Assembly (NCBI GenBank): GCA_031254455.1
Contig: JAIRUI010000100.1
Location: 1-23,377 of the forward strand
DNA: 23,377 nt
Direction: 5' to 3'
From: Chitinispirillales bacterium
Lineage (GTDB): Bacteria; Fibrobacterota; Chitinivibrionia; Chitinivibrionales; Chitinivibrionaceae
Shown: piece by piece, positions 23,357-23,377 of the stretch
Numbering within the stretch: position 1 is the stretch's first letter
How the letters are laid out: every line of letters begins with the position of its first letter
The notes under the pieces: model-generated
What the model was told of the DNA's origin: nothing
Databases searched by the model: none
The model's input: only the letters and a program-made list of their open reading frames with translations
Position numbers and translations under genes: made by a program

Positions 23357-23377
23357 ATGTATCGCAACATAGTTGAA

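Overview
This 23.4 kb window is probably from a bacterium of the Fibrobacterota or a close relative in the FCB group (Fibrobacterota-Chlorobi-Bacteroidota). The clues are two secreted carbohydrate-active proteins ending in a type IX-secretion-like sorting domain, a DksA-like protein with the cysteine-poor C-terminus typical of this group, many TPR envelope proteins, and AT-rich DNA. UGA is used as a normal stop. The phylum call is inference from protein style, not from a marker gene. No rRNA, tRNA, CRISPR array, transposase or integrase was seen.

Layout. (1) 1-1662, plus: an N6-adenine DNA methyltransferase or fused restriction-modification enzyme, cut by the left edge, followed by a 287-base gap with a degraded small gene and a perfect 12-bp palindrome. 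(2) 1950-3756, minus: a two-gene operon of a DksA/TraR-like regulator and a small Omp85/TamA-like outer-membrane protein. (3) 3928-5988, plus: a membrane-anchored TPR protein, a soluble histidine kinase and a divergent stand-alone receiver, then at 6106-8274 a periplasmic Slt-type lytic transglycosylase with a TPR-like N-terminus. (4) 8244-13898, minus: a tightly packed run of seven genes: a secreted protein of unknown function, a small helical protein, three STAS/GHKL anti-sigma-type proteins, a probable lipoprotein and a dynamin-like GTPase. It overlaps the transglycosylase tail to tail. (5) 13993-16221, minus: glycogen branching enzyme GlgB with a clear intrinsic terminator. (6) 16491-17996, plus: a more AT-rich cassette of small unrecognised genes (a multi-pass membrane protein, a 64-residue membrane protein, a 192-residue soluble protein, a 33-residue membrane peptide and a broken gene). 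(7) 18061-23082, minus: two tandem paralogous secreted polysaccharide-deacetylase-like proteins with an N-terminal CBM5/12-like module and a C-terminal sorting domain, transcribed from an unusual region of phased T-tracts and inverted repeats that also seems to carry an outward promoter for a gene beyond the right edge.

How the genes fit together. Much of the window concerns the cell envelope and its regulation: outer-membrane insertion (Omp85-like), peptidoglycan cleavage (Slt), periplasmic TPR scaffolds, and a partner-switching module whose sigma factor and PP2C phosphatase are not here. The right end is a polysaccharide-processing locus. The parts I could least explain, and therefore the most interesting, are the small-gene cassette at 16491-17996, the partner-switching operon with a STAS-GHKL fusion, and the curved-looking regulatory DNA at 23145-23341.
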